The translations under genes were made by a program, and so were the position numbers. A DNA stretch of 64,000 nt from Acidobacteriota bacterium (lineage in GTDB: Bacteria > Acidobacteriota > Terriglobia > Acidiferrales > UBA7541): assembly GCA_003224085.1 (NCBI GenBank), contig QHYK01000074.1, positions 18,765 through 82,764 on the forward strand. The letters run 5' to 3'. The notes under the pieces were generated by a model. The model made no database searches, had not been told where the DNA came from, and saw only the letters and a program-made list of their open reading frames with translations. Below are positions 33,648-42,206 of the stretch, piece after piece; positions within the stretch are counted from its first letter, which is position 1; every line of letters starts with the position of its first letter.

Positions 33648-34379
33648 CTAGGCAGCTCCGCAGAAGCCAATCGGCTTCTGATCCGGCGGCAGAGCCGCGG
33701 CCATGGCGTCGTGCACTTTCTGATTCAAAATGTCCCGTTCGTCAAAGCTGAACTTTGAAGCATCAATGGGCTCCAGAAATTCAACGACGATCTCTCCCGG
33801 ATGAATGACCAGCGAGCGCTTTTCCATGATCCGGTGCGCTCCAGAACATGCGATCGGCACGATCGGCACCCCCGCCTTGATGGCCATTACCACCCCACCC
33901 TTTTTGAATTCCTGAAGGCGGCCGTCGGGGCTGCGCGTCCCCTCCGGGTAAATCAAAAAGGATTGCCCCTTCTTCATCGCTTCGGTGGCTTTCTCGACGC
34001 TGGCAATCGCCGAATCGCGAGCACCGCGGTCGACGGGAATGAAATTCACAGAGCGGAAGGCTTGCCCAACAATGGGCCACTTAAACAGCGATTCCTTCAG
34101 CAGAACTGCGATGCGCTGTGGAATGGCGCCGATGACGGCAGGCGCGTCCGCGGCACTGGTATGGTTTGCGGCAAAAAGGCATACGCCCGGCGGAATGCGC
34201 TCCACGCCTTTCACACGCACTCTCACCCCAACGGCTCCGACGAAGAACATCACTCCTTTAAGCCCGGCCCAATAGACCGGATCCGGATTTTTTGTGATCA
34301 GTGTGTAGAGTAGCACCGGCGGTCCAACCATCAGGATGTAGAGGGAGAGAAAAACGGCGATGAAAAGCATTCGCAGCAT
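33648..34379 (-). CDS. plsC: 1-acyl-sn-glycerol-3-phosphate acyltransferase (PlsC family)
   Basis: A 243-residue acyltransferase that makes phosphatidic acid from lysophosphatidic acid. An N-terminal membrane helix pair is followed by the catalytic NHTSAADAP motif (NHxxxxD), the substrate loop NFIPVDRG, and the glycerophosphate-binding PEGTRSPDG. The family contains other lysophospholipid and ornithine-lipid acyltransferases, so the precise acceptor is not certain. Starts at ATG 34379, MLRMLFIAVFLSLY. An 8-bp stem with a 4-base loop, CAGAAGCC/GGCTTCTG (33661-33680), lies in its last codons, between convergent stops. Confidence 0.9.
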   Translation of the reverse strand: MLRMLFIAVFLSLYILMVGPPVLLYTLITKNPDPVYWAGLKGVMFFVGAVGVRVRVKGVERIPPGVCLFAANHTSAADAPAVIGAIPQRIAVLLKESLFKWPIVGQAFRSVNFIPVDRGARDSAIASVEKATEAMKKGQSFLIYPEGTRSPDGRLQEFKKGGVVMAIKAGVPIVPIACSGAHRIMEKRSLVIHPGEIVVEFLEPIDASKFSFDERDILNQKVHDAMAAALPPDQKPIGFCGAA

Positions 34380-34444
34380 GTGCTGCTTAGACTCTCTCCA
34401 ATTGGCCGCAGCTGGTCAAGCGCACCATGGCATGCCACTCCCAA

Positions 34445-36250
34445 CTATTTGCGCGGGGCTGCCGATGTCTCGCCACGCAGCAGGCCCTCGCGGATGCGCC
34501 GTGCTTTTTCGCTTGCTTGCGAATCCTCTGAGACTTCGTAAATGGTTTCCTTGATTTCTCCGAGTCGCAATTCTATGGAAATCTCTTTGTCATCCCGGCG
34601 AACTCGCAGCCTGAGCAAATCGCCGGGATTTTGTTCATTGACCCAGCGCCCAGGGCGCCGCGGTGGCTCCCCCCCATTCCAAGCGACGATGGCATCGCCG
34701 ACGCGCAAGCCTGCCTGCGCCGCTGCGCTATCCGGCTCCACACTTCTTACCGTCAGCAAACCGCTCGAGTCGCGCTCGGCGCCAAAGCTCAGGACGGCCC
34801 GCCGTTGCTCTGTGGTTCGCAAGTCCAGTCCTGCGAGCGCCAAGACTTGCTGATAGGCGAAAGGCTCTGTGCCTGACACGTATTTCTGAAAGAACTCTTC
34901 GAACGAGCCCCCTGCGATCTTCTCCGCTTCCAAACGCACGTCGAGGCTATCGCGGTAAAATTTGCCCTGCTTGGCGAAATCGATGTACATGGAGCGAAGA
35001 ACATCGTCCAGGCTCTTGGCGTTGTCCGTGCGGTCGCGGATTAGAATCTCCAGTAAATCTCCCAAGATTTGCCCCTTGGTGTAATACGACACGCTAAAAT
35101 CCGGCTGATTGTAAAGCGGATATTTTTCAAGCCACGCGTCCAGACTTGATTGCTCGGCGCTTTGCCAGCGATTCGCAGGGCGGCCTTCGAGTTCGGTGAG
35201 CTGTTCGCCGAGGTCTTCGTAAAACCGGTCTTTGTCCCAGATTCCGCTGCGAACCAGCGTGAACGAGCCGTACGTATTCGTCACGCCCTCGGCGAACCAC
35301 AATGCTCGCGTGTACTGCTCCTTCGCGTAATCCACCGGCTCAAGTGTTGCCGGGCGGATGCGCTTCACGTTCCACAAATGAAAAAACTCGTGCGCGGCCA
35401 CACTCGCCAAATACTCATCGGATGGCACGCCGATGGCGGTTGAGTTCGAGTGCTCCATTCCTCCGCCGCCTGCGCCTTTTCCGATGTGCAAGATAAATGT
35501 GTAGTGCTCAAACGGCGCACTACCCATCAGTTTTATTTCGTACTGGCAGATGCGCCTCAGTTCATCTTCGACGCGGTTTTTCCTCCAGTTGTCGCCGTGA
35601 ATCACCACGGTGATTCGCGGCGACACCCCAGGCAAATCAAACTCCTGGAAATTGCTGATTTCGATAGGACCATCCGCAAGGGCATCGTAAGTCGGCGCCA
35701 TGAAAAAAAATGCTCGCACGCCTCCCGTAAAGTCAATCCCGCCGGCCGAGGCGCTTGCTGGCAGCCAATTTTCCGGTGGATTGGGAATGCTGAGCATCAC
35801 TTTCTCCGGCCGCCGTTCCGGGGCGTACAGCAGGATCATCGCCGGATTGATAAACGCGTGTTCGCCGTTCAATTGAGTCCCAAAAGGCCCGACTTCGTTC
35901 CAGTACGTAGCGTAGCGAACGGTGATTGTGCCGTTTCCCTTGACCTTCCACGTCTGCTTATCCACTTTTTCAAAGGGCGCTTTTTTTGAGCCCGCAAATG
36001 CTTCTACCTGCTGAACGTGCGAGCTGAAATCCCGAATTTGATACAGCGCGTTCCAAGCCGCCATCTGCACCGTGATTTCGCCTTTGACGTCAGGAATTTT
36101 CATCGTTACGTGAAAGAGATGCTGTTCGGGGTGTTCAAGCGAAACGCTATATTGGATGGTGGCCTTGCTGCTTGCGCAGACCGCCAGCAACGCACAAAGA
36201 TGAAATAGAAAGGGGGGCTGAAAACGTTTCCGGCCGAGTGGAAACCTCAC
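34445..36250 (-). CDS. M61-family glycyl aminopeptidase-like metalloprotease
   Basis: A 601-residue secreted zinc protease. A signal peptide (about 1-30) is followed by the M61 N-terminal beta domain. The catalytic domain has GGGMEHSNSTAIG and zinc-binding HEFFHLWNVKRIRP (His287, Glu288, His291), with the third ligand Glu in FAEGVTNTYG. A C-terminal PDZ domain contains LLTVRSVEPDSAAAQAGLRVGDAIVAWNG. Known members cleave N-terminal glycine or alanine. It starts at GTG 36250, overlapping the mpl stop as GTGA, so it is translationally coupled to peptidoglycan-recycling genes. That suggests it may trim cell-wall-derived or other periplasmic peptides (inference). Confidence 0.9.
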   Translation of the reverse strand: MRFPLGRKRFQPPFLFHLCALLAVCASSKATIQYSVSLEHPEQHLFHVTMKIPDVKGEITVQMAAWNALYQIRDFSSHVQQVEAFAGSKKAPFEKVDKQTWKVKGNGTITVRYATYWNEVGPFGTQLNGEHAFINPAMILLYAPERRPEKVMLSIPNPPENWLPASASAGGIDFTGGVRAFFFMAPTYDALADGPIEISNFQEFDLPGVSPRITVVIHGDNWRKNRVEDELRRICQYEIKLMGSAPFEHYTFILHIGKGAGGGGMEHSNSTAIGVPSDEYLASVAAHEFFHLWNVKRIRPATLEPVDYAKEQYTRALWFAEGVTNTYGSFTLVRSGIWDKDRFYEDLGEQLTELEGRPANRWQSAEQSSLDAWLEKYPLYNQPDFSVSYYTKGQILGDLLEILIRDRTDNAKSLDDVLRSMYIDFAKQGKFYRDSLDVRLEAEKIAGGSFEEFFQKYVSGTEPFAYQQVLALAGLDLRTTEQRRAVLSFGAERDSSGLLTVRSVEPDSAAAQAGLRVGDAIVAWNGGEPPRRPGRWVNEQNPGDLLRLRVRRDDKEISIELRLGEIKETIYEVSEDSQASEKARRIREGLLRGETSAAPRK

Positions 36251-37692
36251 CGGGCTTTTGCCTTGCTGGGAATTTGCGCAGCCGAGCTGAGTTTCTTCAA
36301 AAGCTTTTCACACAACCCGTCAAAGCTGCCGTTCGACATGATGAGCAGCAAATCCCCTGATTTGGCTTCGGCAGCAAGATGGTCCGCAATCGCATCGGAA
36401 TTTGGAAACACGTGCGCATCTCTTCCGAGCTTACGAACATCCGCAGCAACCGCTTCCGGATCCATGCGATTCTCGTCGCCCAGCTGCTGAGCACGGTACA
36501 CTCCCCCCAGAATGACCCGATCGCCAAGGGCCAGGGCCTTCGGTAAGGCTTCCTGAAACACTTTGCGCCGCATCGAATTGGACCGCGGCTCCAGAATCGC
36601 CCATAGACGCCGCCCGGGCCAGCGCGTCCGCGCCGCTTCCATCGTGGCTTTCACGGCGGTGGGATGATGCGCGAAATCATCTACGATCAATATCCCGCCA
36701 ATTTCGCCTTTCACGTCCATGCGCCGCTTCACGCTTCGAAATGTCGCTAACGCTTCGCCGATTAGTTTGGCGCTGATTCCGCGCCCATTTGCAACGGCCA
36801 TCGCGGCCGTCGCGTTTAGCACGTTATGCTTGCCCGTGGCCGTCAGCGAAAACTCGCCAAACTGCGTCCCGCGATGCTCCACGCGAAAATGCATGCGTTC
36901 GCCATCCACAGCGAATTCTTTCGCCACCCAATCATTCGCCGAAGCAAATCCATACGTCTCGACGGGACAAAAAGCCTTTTCCGCAGCTCGGCGTAGGGCC
37001 GGCCCCGATTCTTCCGTGTCACCCCAAATGACTACTTTTCCGCGCCTCGGCACGAGATTCACCAGCCGCCGAAACGCCAGTTGGTAGGTCTCAAAATCCG
37101 GATAGATGTCCGCGTGGTCGTACTCGAGCGAAGTCACGATCAAGTCATCCGGGTGATAATGAAAAAATTTAGGCCCACGGTCCCAAAACGCCGTCTCGTA
37201 TTCGTCTCCTTCGAGAATAAGTTCCTCTCCTCCGCCCAGCCCGTAGCTCTTTCCAAAGTTCTCCGCAACGCCGCCAACGAGAAAATTTGGCTCCTTTCCG
37301 GCCGTCTGAAAAATCCATGCCAACATTGCCGTCGTGGTTGTCTTGCCGTGCGTCCCGCTCACGACGACCGAGTGCTTTCCCGGCAGAAAGACTTCCTCCA
37401 GCATTTCCGGCAGCGAACGGTACGGAATCCGCTGGTCCAAAACTTCTTCCAACTCCGGATTTCCGCGCGCGATAACGTTTCCAATCACCGCAAGGTCGGG
37501 AGCGGGTTCGAGATGCGCCGCATCGAAGGTGTGATAGTAGGAAATCCCCAAGCTCTCCAGGAGAGTGGACGCCGGTGGGTAGATTCCTGAATCCGATCCT
37601 GTTACGCGAAAACCATGCTCGCGCAGCATTCCCGCCAGCGGCGCCATGGCCGAGCCACCGATCCCAATCACGTGGACATGTTTTGCTTCCAT
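36247..37692 (-). CDS. mpl: Murein peptide ligase
   Basis: A 481-residue Mur-ligase-family enzyme that joins recycled L-Ala-gamma-D-Glu-mDAP tripeptide to UDP-MurNAc. The Rossmann N-terminal domain has HVIGIGGSAMAPLAGML and the Mpl-specific GSDSGIYPPASTLLE, where MurC has a different segment. The ATP loop is GTHGKTTT (113-120), and the central region shows EGDEYETAFWD and SLEYDHADIYPD. The C-terminal domain includes DDFAHHPTAVKATMEA and EPRSNSMRR. The start shares TAATG with the ldcA stop. Position between a murein carboxypeptidase and a peptidase strongly supports recycling over de novo synthesis. Confidence 0.93.
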   Translation of the reverse strand: MEAKHVHVIGIGGSAMAPLAGMLREHGFRVTGSDSGIYPPASTLLESLGISYYHTFDAAHLEPAPDLAVIGNVIARGNPELEEVLDQRIPYRSLPEMLEEVFLPGKHSVVVSGTHGKTTTTAMLAWIFQTAGKEPNFLVGGVAENFGKSYGLGGGEELILEGDEYETAFWDRGPKFFHYHPDDLIVTSLEYDHADIYPDFETYQLAFRRLVNLVPRRGKVVIWGDTEESGPALRRAAEKAFCPVETYGFASANDWVAKEFAVDGERMHFRVEHRGTQFGEFSLTATGKHNVLNATAAMAVANGRGISAKLIGEALATFRSVKRRMDVKGEIGGILIVDDFAHHPTAVKATMEAARTRWPGRRLWAILEPRSNSMRRKVFQEALPKALALGDRVILGGVYRAQQLGDENRMDPEAVAADVRKLGRDAHVFPNSDAIADHLAAEAKSGDLLLIMSNGSFDGLCEKLLKKLSSAAQIPSKAKAR

Positions 37693-38651
37693 TAAGCCCC
37701 CGCCGCCGATTCCAGAAATTCCAATGTTCCTTCACCCTCCGCGTCTAACCGCGCCTTAATGCCAAGAGGAATTGTCAACATGGGCCGCGCCGTGTGTCCC
37801 ACGGGCGCGCCAAACACAATCGGAACCCCAAGTGGCCGGAGAATGCGCGCACAAACATCTCGAATATTCGGCGCGCCAGCCGCCACCGGAGCGCCGTCGG
37901 GAAATTCTCCCAGCACGATGCCTTTCACGCCTTCCCATTTTCCCGCTTGCTTCAAGTGCATCAGCACGCGGTCCACTTGGTAGGGCTTCATCGCGCGGTC
38001 TTCCAGAATCAAAATAGAATCCTTGGTGTCCAATTCCCACGGCGTTCCAATCGTTGCTTCGACCAGGGTCATGCATCCCCCCAAAACCCTTCCCATCGCC
38101 TGGCCCGGGAGTACGGGTTCGCCCTTCAGAGGCAGCTTCCACCCCGACTCCGCTTTCCCAATTGCTTGCAGGAGGGAATTTTCGTCATAACCTTTCGCGG
38201 CACCTGCTCCAGCGTTGATCCCCGCGGCTACCATGGGCCCGTAAAAAGTCACCCAGCCGCATTTTTGCCAGAGATAAATCTGAAGCGTGGTCAGATCGCT
38301 GAAGCCAATCACGCTCTTGGCTTTTTCTAGATTTTTGTCGAGCTCGAAATCCAGCAGATAATTCGAACCGTAACCGCCGCGCAGCGCAACCAGCCCGTCG
38401 ATTTGCTCGGATTGGATCCCCGAAACAAACCCATTCATGCGGTCCAGCGCCGGTCCCGCGAAGTAGCCCTCCGGCTTGCTGTCTTGACTGGCTACGACTT
38501 GAAAACCTTGCCGTTTGAGTTCCGCGAGCCCCGCGATCGTCTCCACCGAATCCGCGGGCGATGCCGGAGCAAACACGCCCACCCGGGAACCCTTTATTAG
38601 CGCCTTCGGTTTTTTCGGCCCCCCGCTGCTCACGCTTATGCCTGCACTCAT
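37692..38651 (-). CDS. ldcA: LD-carboxypeptidase (murein tetrapeptide carboxypeptidase)
   Basis: A 319-residue serine peptidase of family S66 that removes the terminal D-Ala from murein tetrapeptide. Motifs are GSRVGVFAPASPADS, the nucleophile-containing ALRGGYGSNYLL, IGFSDLTTLQIYL, LILEDRAMKPYQVDR (catalytic Glu) and GAPVGHTARPMLTIPLG (catalytic His). No signal peptide is seen, as expected for the cytoplasmic enzyme. ATG 38651 overlaps the upstream gene's stop as ATGA, and its own stop overlaps mpl as TAATG. An 80-codon longer frame is a shadow of the upstream gene. Its product is the substrate for Mpl. Confidence 0.93.
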   Translation of the reverse strand: MSAGISVSSGGPKKPKALIKGSRVGVFAPASPADSVETIAGLAELKRQGFQVVASQDSKPEGYFAGPALDRMNGFVSGIQSEQIDGLVALRGGYGSNYLLDFELDKNLEKAKSVIGFSDLTTLQIYLWQKCGWVTFYGPMVAAGINAGAGAAKGYDENSLLQAIGKAESGWKLPLKGEPVLPGQAMGRVLGGCMTLVEATIGTPWELDTKDSILILEDRAMKPYQVDRVLMHLKQAGKWEGVKGIVLGEFPDGAPVAAGAPNIRDVCARILRPLGVPIVFGAPVGHTARPMLTIPLGIKARLDAEGEGTLEFLESAAGA

Positions 38652-39310
38652 TCGTGGCGACCTTCGGCCGGTGCCACTTCGGTGAGGACGCCCTGGCGGT
38701 TGAGCTGGTTGACGATCCTCTCCTGCTGCGTGTGGCTGACCACGGATTCGAATTCTACAATCGAATTTCCTCCAGCCATGGACACGCGAAAATGCTGCAT
38801 CGGCACTTTCAACTGGGCCATCAAACGTTGCACTTCTGTCGCGACATTGTCTGCATGGCTCGTCGTGAACCGGAAAACCACGGGCCGGCACTTCAAATCG
38901 AATCGCTCTGCGACCCAGCCCAGGCAGACCAATCCGAAAAGCACAAGGGCCGTCGTATAGGTTGCCACCGCGTAAAGCCCACCGCCCGCAGCCATCCCGA
39001 TCGCCGCTTCGACAAAAATCGTTGCTGCCGTGGTCATCCCGACACGCCCGCCCGCCTCCTTTAGAATTGCTCCGGCACCAAGGAAGCCGATGCCCTGCAC
39101 GATATTCGATGCGATGCGCGTGCCGCTGGTGTCACCGAACAAGCGAGCGAGCTCCTGGGAGAGTATGGTGAAAAGCGCGGTCGCCAGGCAGACAAAGAGA
39201 CTTGTGCGCATCCCTGCTGGCCGGCGCCGCAAGTCGCGCTCGGTACCAATGACGGCGCCCAGCACTGCGGCGACCGTCAGACGCAAGACAATTTGACGAA
39301 GAGTGAGCAT
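38648..39310 (-). CDS. MgtC/SapB family membrane protein
   Basis: A 220-residue protein with about four or five membrane helices and a cytoplasmic ACT-like C-terminal domain (RPVVFRFTTSHADNVATEVQRLMAQL onward). The MgtC signature is seen in AVIGTERDLRRRPAGMRTSLFVCLATALF and GIGFLGAGAILKEAGGRVGMTTAATIFVEAAIGMAAG. In pathogens MgtC modulates membrane ATP synthase and magnesium adaptation; general members have unknown roles. It is coupled to ldcA by ATGA, so it is the first gene of the recycling unit. That association is unusual enough to note. Confidence 0.88.
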   Translation of the reverse strand: MLTLRQIVLRLTVAAVLGAVIGTERDLRRRPAGMRTSLFVCLATALFTILSQELARLFGDTSGTRIASNIVQGIGFLGAGAILKEAGGRVGMTTAATIFVEAAIGMAAGGGLYAVATYTTALVLFGLVCLGWVAERFDLKCRPVVFRFTTSHADNVATEVQRLMAQLKVPMQHFRVSMAGGNSIVEFESVVSHTQQERIVNQLNRQGVLTEVAPAEGRHE

Positions 39311-39353
39311 AGCTCTGGCGTCCCACCGCCTGCCTGCGCGTGATTTTACCCGC

Positions 39354-40262
39354 TTACAATTGGAATTGCGTCAATTTTGCGAAATGCCGTGCCCTGGCGT
39401 GTATCTCGTTGCGCTTTAGATGCCGCAACCGGTCCAAGCCGAATTTTTCCACCGCAAAACTCCCCAGCACTGAGCCGTAAACCATGGCCCGGCGCAGCGA
39501 AGCATCGCTTGTGCTCTTGCTCCCCGCGAGGTAGCCCATGAATCCGCCGGCAAAGCTGTCGCCAGCCCCCGTCGGGTCATGCGGCTCTTCAAGAGGAAAC
39601 GCCGGCACGCAAAACACCCCACGCTTGTCCACCATCATCGCGCCGTATTCGCCGCGCTTGACCACCAGAATACTCGGGCCCATCTTGAAAATGTGCCTGG
39701 CGGCGCGCAGCAGGTTGTGCTCGTTGGAGAGCTGGCGCGTCTCTGAGTCGTTGATCATGAGAATGTCCACGTGCTTCAGCGTTTCCCGCAGCTCCGCGTT
39801 GGTGCGTTCGATCCAGTAATTCATGGTGTCCATCGCGGCGAGCTTTGGTTTCTTTTTGACCTGGTGCAATACGTCACGCTGGAGGTCCGGGGCAATATTC
39901 GCGAGAAAAACGTATTCCGAGCTGCGGTATTTTTCGGGCAGGCGAGGTTTGAATTCGGCGAACACATTCAGCTCCGTCGCCAGCGTCACGCGCTCATTCA
40001 AATTCTGAGAATACCGGCCCGCCCAGAAAAACGTTTTCCCTGCGGCGCGCTCCAAACCATCCAGATTAATCGTCCGCCCATGAAAAATCTGCGCATCCGC
40101 CTTGGTAAAATCGTCTCCGACGATGCCCACCAGGTTCACATGCGTGAAAAAACTGGCCGCCACCGCAAAGTACGTGGCCGCTCCCCCAACCGCACGGTCC
40201 ACCTTCCCGTATGGACTTTCCAATGCGTCAAACGCAACTGACCCCACGACCAATAAGGCCAC
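39354..40262 (-). CDS. PfkB-family sugar/nucleoside kinase
   Basis: A 302-residue ribokinase-like kinase. The N-terminal sugar-binding part has GSVAFDALESPYG and the Gly-Gly motif GGAATYFAVAASFF. The C-terminal signature DPTGAGDSFAGGFMGYLAG includes the catalytic Asp and anion hole. The substrate is not certain; some relatives are adenosine kinase-like. It starts at GTG 40262, with AGGGAG upstream, only 10 bases after the stop of MTA phosphorylase. This suggests a salvage partnership (phosphorylating a nucleoside or pentose released in that pathway), which is inference. Soluble. Confidence 0.85.
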   Translation of the reverse strand: MALLVVGSVAFDALESPYGKVDRAVGGAATYFAVAASFFTHVNLVGIVGDDFTKADAQIFHGRTINLDGLERAAGKTFFWAGRYSQNLNERVTLATELNVFAEFKPRLPEKYRSSEYVFLANIAPDLQRDVLHQVKKKPKLAAMDTMNYWIERTNAELRETLKHVDILMINDSETRQLSNEHNLLRAARHIFKMGPSILVVKRGEYGAMMVDKRGVFCVPAFPLEEPHDPTGAGDSFAGGFMGYLAGSKSTSDASLRRAMVYGSVLGSFAVEKFGLDRLRHLKRNEIHARARHFAKLTQFQL

Positions 40263-40272
40263 GTGTCTCTCC

Positions 40273-41178
40273 CTAGCGGATATATTTTCCGATGATCGCT
40301 GCCAGCCGCTTTTTGGTAGCCGGGGGAACGAGCTTCAGATCGGTAACCAGCGCGTGTTTTAAAGCCGCTCCGCATTTGCACGTGCGCTCGCTGGGGACCT
40401 CGCGGACAGCGGTTCGTAGCACCTTCTGCGCGTTCGCCGCGTTCTGGTTGAGGGTGGCGATAATTTGCGCGGCCGTCACCGATTCGTGCTCCCGATGCCA
40501 ACAGTCGTAATCCGTAATCATCGCGATGGCCGCGTAGCAAATCTCCGCCTCGCGCGCCAGCTTGGCTTCCGTCAGATTGGTCATGCCAATCACGTCGAAT
40601 CCCAATCGGCGATTCACCTCGGCCTCCGCAAGCGTCGAGAACTGCGGCCCCTCGATACAGATGTAAGTCCCGCCCCGATGTACTTCTACCGCCTCGTGAA
40701 CGCATGCGTCTGACAGCACGCCGGACAGTTGCCCGCACGTAGGATGCGCAAACGCCACGTGCGCCACGAGGCCGTCTCCAAAAAAAGTTGATATGCGATT
40801 CTTGGTCCGGTCGAAAAACTGGTCGGGCACGAGAAATCCGCCTGGCCGCAAACTTCCTTTCAGCGATCCCACCGCGCTCACGGAAATAATCCTCTCGACT
40901 CCCAGCAGCTTCATTGCGTAGATATTCGCGCGGTAACTAATCTCGCTCGGCAAAATGCGATGTCCGCGTCCGTGCCGCGCCAAAAACGCCACGCGCTTCC
41001 CTTCCAGCGTTCCTAGCACCAGGGCGTCCGAAGGCTCTCCGAACGGCGTCTTCACGCGAATCTCCCGCCTCTCAGTCAGCCCGCTCATCGTGTAAAGCCC
41101 GCTCCCGCCGATGATGCCGAGGCTTGGCTGTGGTTCGCTTGCTTTGCTTTTGCCTTTCCCCGCCTTCTTTGGCGCCAT
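40273..41178 (-). CDS. mtnP: S-methyl-5'-thioadenosine phosphorylase family
   Basis: A 301-residue purine nucleoside phosphorylase-like enzyme that cleaves methylthioadenosine with phosphate into adenine and methylthioribose-1-phosphate. Motifs are LGIIGGSGLY, the phosphate-binding ARHGRGHRILPSEISYRAN, GTYICIEGPQFSTLAEAEV and the family's base-specificity region VIGMTNLTEAKLAREAEICYAAIAMITDYDCWH. The N-terminus carries a Lys-rich leader (APKKAGKGKSK). MTIP (methylthioinosine) or PNP specificity cannot be excluded. ATG 41178 has GGAGAAGC upstream. It forms a likely unit with the PfkB kinase. Confidence 0.9.
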   Translation of the reverse strand: MAPKKAGKGKSKASEPQPSLGIIGGSGLYTMSGLTERREIRVKTPFGEPSDALVLGTLEGKRVAFLARHGRGHRILPSEISYRANIYAMKLLGVERIISVSAVGSLKGSLRPGGFLVPDQFFDRTKNRISTFFGDGLVAHVAFAHPTCGQLSGVLSDACVHEAVEVHRGGTYICIEGPQFSTLAEAEVNRRLGFDVIGMTNLTEAKLAREAEICYAAIAMITDYDCWHREHESVTAAQIIATLNQNAANAQKVLRTAVREVPSERTCKCGAALKHALVTDLKLVPPATKKRLAAIIGKYIR

Positions 41179-41192
41179 GCTTCTCCTTTTTC

Positions 41193-42161
41193 TTAGCGTT
41201 CGAATCCGCTGCGTTTCAATATCTCGTTCACGGCAGTAAACGGGTCTTTCTTACGTTCCGCCACCTCGCTGGCCAGCTCCGTCAGCCGCGCTTCCCCGTC
41301 CGCGCTGCCCAGGACGCGCTCCATCAGCCGCGACTCGAGCAATTCCATCAAGCGGTTCTTCCAATGCTCCACGTGCTTGCGCTTCCGCTCTCCGCTGGCT
41401 TCAAAATGCTTTTCAAATTTCTTTACCGCCGCGGCTAATTCTTCGATTCCCTTGTTTTCCGTGGCCACCGTGCGCACCACCGGCGGATGCCAGCCCTCCC
41501 GCGGTATCACCAACGAAAGCATCGCCAGCAGCTGCTGCTCCAACCGATCCGCCCCTTCGCGGTCCGCTTTGTTCAGCACAAAAATATCGCCAATCTCCAT
41601 CAATCCGGCCTTCATGTTTTGAATGTCGTCCCCGAGCCCCGGCACCAGCACGACCAGCACGCAATCGGCCAACCGTACAATGTCAATTTCATCTTGGCCA
41701 ACCCCCACGGTCTCGATGAGTACATGTTTCTTCCCTGCCGCGTCCAGCAGCAGCGCGACTTCTGCCGTCGCGCGCGCCAAGCCACCGAGAAATCCTCGCG
41801 TGGCCATGGAGCGGATAAACGTTCCCGCATCTCCGGCGTGCCCCTGCATGCGAATGCGATCGCCCAAGATCGCGCCGCCCGAGTACGGGCTTGTCGGGTC
41901 CACTGCGATTACGCCCACTTGTTCCTGATTTTTCCGGTGAAACGCCGCCAGCTTGTCGACCAGCGTGCTCTTCCCCGTTCCCGGCGCGCCGGTCACACCC
42001 GTCAAATACGCCTGTCCTGTGTGCGGAAACAGCAGCCGGAGCAACTCTTCCGCTGCCGGCGCGTGATTTTCGATGGCCGTAATCGCGCGCGAAACCGCGC
42101 GCACGTCTCCCGCGCGCACTTGCTCGGCCCATCGGTCAACCGCTACGACGGGCACGGCCAT
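41193..42161 (-). CDS. meaB: MeaB/ArgK-type G-protein chaperone of methylmalonyl-CoA mutase
   Basis: A 322-residue GTPase of the G3E group that protects B12-dependent acyl-CoA mutases and gates cofactor loading. The P-loop is GAPGTGKS (58-65). Further motifs are VIAVDPTSPYSGGAILGDRIRM, the GTP switch ETVGVGQDEIDIVRLAD and the base-recognition VLNKADREG. The long C-terminal helical arm expected for dimerisation is present (SGERKRKHVEHWKNRLMELLESRL). The mutase gene is not in the window. Adjacent acyl-CoA dehydrogenase (45 bases upstream, same strand) is consistent with branched-chain or propionate metabolism (inference). Starts at ATG 42161. Confidence 0.92.
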   Translation of the reverse strand: MAVPVVAVDRWAEQVRAGDVRAVSRAITAIENHAPAAEELLRLLFPHTGQAYLTGVTGAPGTGKSTLVDKLAAFHRKNQEQVGVIAVDPTSPYSGGAILGDRIRMQGHAGDAGTFIRSMATRGFLGGLARATAEVALLLDAAGKKHVLIETVGVGQDEIDIVRLADCVLVVLVPGLGDDIQNMKAGLMEIGDIFVLNKADREGADRLEQQLLAMLSLVIPREGWHPPVVRTVATENKGIEELAAAVKKFEKHFEASGERKRKHVEHWKNRLMELLESRLMERVLGSADGEARLTELASEVAERKKDPFTAVNEILKRSGFER

Positions 42162-42206
42162 GTTTGTCCTGTGGAGCTATTCAAAGAGCGGGAATGCACG
42201 CGCCTA

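Noticed and set aside
33661..33680. 8-bp stem with 4-base loop near convergent lpxD and plsC stops
   Set aside because: A good hairpin but without a T-run on either strand and inside the last codons of plsC, so not called a terminator.
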